From Variovorax sp. J2L1-78 (GTDB lineage Bacteria > Pseudomonadota > Gammaproteobacteria > Burkholderiales > Burkholderiaceae_C): 64,000 nt of DNA. Positions 60,412-64,000 of the stretch are shown piece after piece; the stretch's first letter is position 1, and every line of letters begins with the position of its first letter. The stretch spans positions 372,001 through 436,000 of the forward strand of contig NZ_JASZYB010000003.1 in assembly GCF_030317205.1 (NCBI RefSeq). Direction: 5' to 3'. Both the position numbers and the translations under genes were made by a program. Under the pieces are notes generated by a model. That model ran no database searches, had not been told where the DNA came from, and was given only the letters and a program-made list of their open reading frames with translations.

Positions 60412-61212
60412 ATGCCTGCAACGAGCGATTCGATCTCCGATGGTGTCGATGCCGGGTCTGACCTGCCCGGCTTGTGGCATCGGTGGCGGGCGGACGGCGA
60501 CAGAGACGCGCGTGAGGCGCTCATCCGCCACCATATGCCGTTCGCACGGATGATGGCCGCGACCGTGTTCTCTCGCCGCACCCACAACGATGTGGAGTTC
60601 GACGACTATCTGCAGCTCGCGTCGATCGGACTGGTCGAAGCGGTCGATCGGTTCGACCCGGATCAGGGCGCGCAGTTCAAGACCTTCGCGTCCAAGCGCG
60701 TCCAGGGCGCTGTGCTCAATGGCTTGGTGAAGCTGACCGAAAAGAATCAGCAGATTCATCTGAAGATGCGCCTGCGCCAGGAGCGCCTGGACGCCGCGAA
60801 GGACGCGGCACGTGAGACCACCGACGCGGGAGGGCTTCAAGGATCCGACAAGTTGTTCCGCTATCTCGCGGAGGTCGGCATCGGGCTGGCTCTGGGCTTC
60901 ATGCTGGAAGACACCGGCATGGTCGATGCCGAGTCCTTCGATGGCGAAGCGCAGGCGCCGTCGCCGGAGGTGAGCTACTTTCGCCAGGCTGAAACCACGC
61001 AACTGCGCTCGCTGCTGCGCAGTTGCATCGCGCAGCTGTCCGAGCAGCAGAAGCTTGTCATCAGCTACCACTACCTCCAGGAAATTCCTTTCGACGAGAT
61101 CGCCCAGACCATGGGGGTGACACGCGGACGGATCTCCCAGCTCCATCGCCAAGGTCTGTCGAAACTGCGCGAGGCCTTGTCGAACGACGTACGCTGCGAC
61201 GTATCGTTGTAA
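60412..61212 (+). CDS. fliA: flagellar sigma factor FliA (sigma-28)
   Basis: 266 residues. Region 2: EFDDYLQLASIGLVEAVDRF and FKTFASKRVQGAVLNGL. Region 4: QKLVISYHYLQEIPFDEIAQ then TMGVTRGRISQLHRQGLSKL. Region 3 is longer than usual (about residues 130-190). It should transcribe late flagellar genes. The anti-sigma gene flgM and clear target promoters were not seen in this window. Confidence 0.92.
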   Translation: MPATSDSISDGVDAGSDLPGLWHRWRADGDRDAREALIRHHMPFARMMAATVFSRRTHNDVEFDDYLQLASIGLVEAVDRFDPDQGAQFKTFASKRVQGAVLNGLVKLTEKNQQIHLKMRLRQERLDAAKDAARETTDAGGLQGSDKLFRYLAEVGIGLALGFMLEDTGMVDAESFDGEAQAPSPEVSYFRQAETTQLRSLLRSCIAQLSEQQKLVISYHYLQEIPFDEIAQTMGVTRGRISQLHRQGLSKLREALSNDVRCDVSL

Positions 61213-61260
61213 GTCTCTTCCGGATAAATTTCCATTGACGCAAGCACCGCCCCCTTTTTC

Positions 61261-62520
61261 ATGAACGATTCCACCAACACATCGAACGCAGCGCCCGTCG
61301 CCGTTGCCGCCCCCCGCCTGCAGGCAATGCGGCAGCGGCTGGACCGACTTGACGGATTCCTGCGCGAGGACCCGGCCAACCAGACACTGCTCGTCGATGC
61401 CTTCGAGACGGCGCTGGCGTGCGGTGAATGGGAGCGGGCGCACTTCCATCTGCGCCACGGGCAGTCGCTGCAGGTCGATGCGTTGGCATGGCGCTTGCGC
61501 GAAGGCGATTTTTTCCTGGCGCAGCAGCGTTACGACGAGGCGGTCGCGACGCTGGCGGCACTGGCGGGCACGCCTGGTGCACCCGATGGATTTGCGCATG
61601 TGCTGCTGCACAACCAGGCCTTCGTTGACTTCAGGCGATACCGATTCGGCGACTGTATCGCGCGACTCGAGGAGGTTCTGGCCGGGCCTCAGTCACTATC
61701 CCTGAACCGTGCCCCGGTACAGACGGTTCGAGCACTGCAGCAACTCTGGCTGAGGGCGCTGCACCAGCACGCTCAGCGTGCGCGAGGGGTCGCATGGGCA
61801 CAGGAGGCCGAACAACACAATCGGCTGGATGTGCACGCTGGCGGCGTCGCCAGCCTGCTCGCGTTCGATGTTGAAGATTTCGCCAATGCCCGCCGCTGGG
61901 CACAGGCGAGTCTTGCCGCTGGGGAAGACGCCCCGGTCGAGGCTCTGGTGACGGAAGGCAGCGCGGCGCTTGCTGCGGGCGACCCGCAGCAGGCGGTGCA
62001 GGTCATCGACCACGCGCTACAAGCGTACCCCGGCGAAGGTCGCGCCTGGTCGGTTCGCGGATTCGCCCAACTTTACCTGGGCTCAATCGATCAGGCCGAA
62101 GCCGCGTTCGATCGTGCGGTAGAGCTGATGCCACGGCACATCGGGACGTGGCACGGGCTGGGCTGGACGCAGATGCAGCGTGGCGATCTGGGCGCTGCCC
62201 GGCGCAGCTTCGAAACCGCCCTGGCTTTGGATCGGAATTTCTCCGACACCCACGGTGGGCTGGCCGTGGTCCTCGCCTTGGAGGGCGCGAGACCCGAAGC
62301 GGAGGTGCACGTCGAGCTTGCACTTCGTCTGGACCGCAGGAGTCTGTCCGGTCTCTATGCACAGGCTCTGCTCGACGGCAGGGTGACGGATCAGGGCGAA
62401 CTGCGCCGGCTCGCCAAGCGTCTGTTTGGCGACAGACCGGCGCCGTATGGTGGCCGCGTGGTCGACCTCTTGCCCTCACTTGGGGATGGCGAGCCCGGAG
62501 GCGTTCCCAAGGCCAGATGA
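61261..62520 (+). CDS. TPR-repeat protein at the end of the flagellar cluster
   Basis: 419 residues made of tetratricopeptide-like helical pairs, for example EGDFFLAQQRYDEAVATLAA, AWSVRGFAQLYLGSIDQAEA, AFDRAVELMPRHIGTW and LGWTQMQRGDLGAARRSFET. There is no signal peptide, so probably cytosolic. Near-repeats of its WRLREGDFFLAQQRYDEA are found in the partial gene at 63793 (WALRETDWYMAQQRWDEA). It is likely a chaperone-like or regulatory partner of the export system. That role is inferred from location. Confidence 0.78.
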   Translation: MNDSTNTSNAAPVAVAAPRLQAMRQRLDRLDGFLREDPANQTLLVDAFETALACGEWERAHFHLRHGQSLQVDALAWRLREGDFFLAQQRYDEAVATLAALAGTPGAPDGFAHVLLHNQAFVDFRRYRFGDCIARLEEVLAGPQSLSLNRAPVQTVRALQQLWLRALHQHAQRARGVAWAQEAEQHNRLDVHAGGVASLLAFDVEDFANARRWAQASLAAGEDAPVEALVTEGSAALAAGDPQQAVQVIDHALQAYPGEGRAWSVRGFAQLYLGSIDQAEAAFDRAVELMPRHIGTWHGLGWTQMQRGDLGAARRSFETALALDRNFSDTHGGLAVVLALEGARPEAEVHVELALRLDRRSLSGLYAQALLDGRVTDQGELRRLAKRLFGDRPAPYGGRVVDLLPSLGDGEPGGVPKAR

Positions 62521-62534
62521 GCTTGGGCGGGAAG

Positions 62535-62972
62535 CTAGCGTGACTGCCCTTTCGCAGGCGCGGCATCGGCCAATAGCAGGTCACCGGCTTCGCGCAAAGC
62601 CGCCTCGAGCGCCTTATCGCTTTCCATACGCTGCAGCACGGCGTTGACCATCCGATCGAATCCCTGGTCGTCGAGCCGATCGCGTCCGAAGGCCTGCGTG
62701 AGCACGGACTCGAGAAAAAGCCGAAAGGCCTTGCGCTGCCGCTGCGGATCATCGGGGGAAAGGGCACGCACGCGCAGCGCCACCATCTGCTCGATGCTTC
62801 GCCCTTCGGTTTTGTCGTGGGGGCGGCGTGGGGTCTCGGGCTTTGCGGTCGCCGAACGCGTATGGCGTAACGCGGCGTCAGCTCTGGTGGTTTGTCCCTT
62901 GGCTTGCGCGCTGAACTGCGCGCCGAACTGAGCGCGGATCATCGCTGCGAGCTGCGTGGAGGGATCGATCAT
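62535..62972 (-). CDS. unknown protein, convergent with the TPR gene
   Basis: 145 residues. The N-terminal ~60 are basic and disordered. The C-terminal ~70 are helical: FRLFLESVLTQAFGRDRLDD and MVNAVLQRMESDKALEAALR. The end faintly recalls the rod-binding part of FlgJ, but the FlgJ signature is not there and I do not assign it. It is on the opposite strand to the flagellar genes. Confidence 0.55.
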   Translation of the reverse strand: MIDPSTQLAAMIRAQFGAQFSAQAKGQTTRADAALRHTRSATAKPETPRRPHDKTEGRSIEQMVALRVRALSPDDPQRQRKAFRLFLESVLTQAFGRDRLDDQGFDRMVNAVLQRMESDKALEAALREAGDLLLADAAPAKGQSR

Positions 62973-63014
62973 CGCTGTCGCCGAGTCATGTACCTGTCGG
63001 TGCGCGCCGGGGCA

Positions 63015-63596
63015 TCAATGACTGCGGCCCTGCTGTTGGTAGTTGGCCAGCAACACGTGGGTGTCGACCCGGGGTGCCTGCGATTCGGCTGTGTCGTCGG
63101 GCACCGCACGCTGCTGCAGTGCTTCGATGGCCGCGATCATCTTCTCGATGTCTCTGGACAGCGGTGCATTCGAGGTGTTGCGCACCAGGCCCTGGCGATA
63201 GTGATGCAGGGCTGCATCGAAGGCGTCGCGCGCCAGCGCGTCGAAACCCTGCACGAAATGCGGCAGCGGATCGCTCTCCGGGAGGTCCAGCAAGGGCTGC
63301 CACGTCAGCAGGGCGATCGCGGCGCGGCCTGCGGTGAACTGCACCAGGCCGAGCTGATAGCGGGCCATCGGGAAGTCCGGTGCGAGCCGCGCAGCGTTCG
63401 CGAAAGCCGCTTCCGCGTTGGCCATGTCGCCTGCGGCCGCATATTCGGCTCCCAGCAGAAACTGAGGAAGTCCGACGCTCGGGCGCGCCTGGCTTGCCTC
63501 AAGGAAGTACTCGATCGCGCGGGGTACGTCGCCAGCGTTGCTGAACTCCATAGCTTTGACCAACGCATGGTCGTACGCACTTGCATCTGGGGGCAT
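63015..63596 (-). CDS. TPR-repeat protein
   Basis: 193 residues from ATG 63596, which follows GGAGAGAAGG. An upstream ATG at 63617 has no Shine-Dalgarno. TPR-like pairs include EFSNAGDVPRAIEYFLEASQ and GAEYAAAGDMANAEAAFANA, then YQLGLVQFTAGRAAIALLTW. The C-terminus is a helix plus a polar tail. It is divergent from the partial gene at 63793. It may form with the gene at 61261 a set of TPR adaptors belonging to this secretion system. Confidence 0.8.
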   Translation of the reverse strand: MPPDASAYDHALVKAMEFSNAGDVPRAIEYFLEASQARPSVGLPQFLLGAEYAAAGDMANAEAAFANAARLAPDFPMARYQLGLVQFTAGRAAIALLTWQPLLDLPESDPLPHFVQGFDALARDAFDAALHHYRQGLVRNTSNAPLSRDIEKMIAAIEALQQRAVPDDTAESQAPRVDTHVLLANYQQQGRSH

Positions 63597-63792
63597 CACC
63601 TTCTCTCCGGTTGTCATGCACAGGGCGCCGCCGAGGCGCAGCTGACATTGTCGTGTGGTGGGCGCACGTGCGCCCGCTTTGATGTGAGGCCTAGGGGCAT
63701 TTAAGCCCTACGTTAAACACTCTTGCCCATTGACGGATGTATTGCAGGCCAAGCCGTACCGCTGTGGCTGCGGCGGGCGAAAGAGGAAATCC

Positions 63793-64000
63793 ATGAAGCC
63801 GCACGCTGACGTCGACACCTCGGGGAATGAATTTGCCATCGCCCTGGGCGCCGGCGATTGGCGTCGTGCCGCAGCCCTGATCGAAGCCGCCCGATCGCAG
63901 GGGGCGTGGTCCGCCCCATGGGCCTTGCGCGAGACCGATTGGTACATGGCCCAACAGCGCTGGGATGAGGCGACAACCCTTCTCAAAGACCTGCTGTCTC
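63793..64000 (+). CDS. TPR-like protein, N-terminal part (runs off the window)
   Basis: Starts at ATG 63793 after GAGGAA and is open to the right edge (69 codons seen). ALGAGDWRRAAALIEAARSQ and APWALRETDWYMAQQRWDEA form TPR-like helices resembling those of the protein at 61261. The remaining domains are unseen. Confidence 0.65.
   Translation, partial: MKPHADVDTSGNEFAIALGAGDWRRAAALIEAARSQGAWSAPWALRETDWYMAQQRWDEATTLLKDLLS

Noticed and set aside
59500..61611. 703-codon open frame on the minus strand
   Set aside because: Covers fliP and fliA in antisense, is rich in His, Arg and Gln, and has no domain.
62535..62972. Assignment as FlgJ
   Set aside because: Only a vague helical resemblance; the conserved rod-binding sequence and any muramidase domain are absent.
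63690..63792. sigma-28 promoter upstream of the last TPR gene
   Set aside because: TAAA-like and GCCxAT-like words exist but the spacing does not fit the consensus.
1..64000. CRISPR array
   Set aside because: No series of regularly spaced identical repeats was seen anywhere in the window.

Overview
The window is high-GC DNA from a betaproteobacterium, most likely Burkholderiales. The grounds are an AapJQMP-type amino-acid transporter, a Tn4371-like conjugative backbone (RepA/ParA/DUF2840/TraF/DUF3363 relaxase) and a beta/gamma-type flagellar gene set. The genus cannot be fixed from the sequence alone. Three blocks follow one another.

Block 1 (1-10822) is a catabolic/transport locus. Gamma-glutamyltransferase and an Lrp/AsnC regulator are divergent from a four-gene polar amino-acid ABC transporter, a LysE-type exporter, diaminopropionate ammonia-lyase and an M20 peptidase. 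It ends in a frameshifted, 3'-truncated cystathionine beta-lyase-like gene. The set suggests uptake, hydrolysis and deamination of a diaminopropionate-type or gamma-glutamyl compound.

Block 2 (about 10823-40274) is a decayed integrative element and its cargo. The minus-strand backbone runs RadC, ParB, thioesterase, DUF736, two DUF2958 genes, a frameshifted DUF6499-DUF2285 gene, HTH, RepA, ParA, RHH, DUF2840, TraF, relaxase. It stops at the relaxase next to the broken metC-like gene: traG and the trb mating-pair genes that normally follow are absent. Cargo comprises a DUF5131-TcmP-TcmP cassette (second TcmP broken by an amber codon), an HTH protein, a three-gene minus-strand operon (DUF5623; a nuclease-ATPase with HsdR-N plus STAND/AAA-like domains; an unknown protein), a single-TRD HsdS plus HsdM pair with no HsdR, and an Abi-family protein. 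At the right end is a P4-type integrase with an ochre codon before its catalytic tyrosine, followed by an AlpA-like regulator. The element therefore looks unable to excise or transfer by itself.

Block 3 (40717-64000) is a compact, co-directional flagellar-type export/basal-body cluster with many 4-nt overlaps: fliQ fliR flhB flhA flgF flgG flgA flgH flgI flgB flgC fliE fliF fliG-like fliH fliI fliJ fliK flgD flgE fliM-like fliN fliO fliP fliA, then TPR-protein genes. Several parts are unusual. The FliG-like protein has no room for the torque-generating C-terminal domain, FliM lacks the N-terminal CheY-binding motif, FlgH lacks a lipobox cysteine and FlgD is short. No motAB, chemotaxis or filament gene is in view. 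This could be a divergent secondary flagellum or a flagellum-derived secretion apparatus.

The strongest leads are the reduced C-ring flagellar system, the DUF5623/nuclease-ATPase operon, the 16-bp inverted repeat bracketing the hsdS promoter, and repeated structured leaders upstream of radC, DUF2958 and parB.
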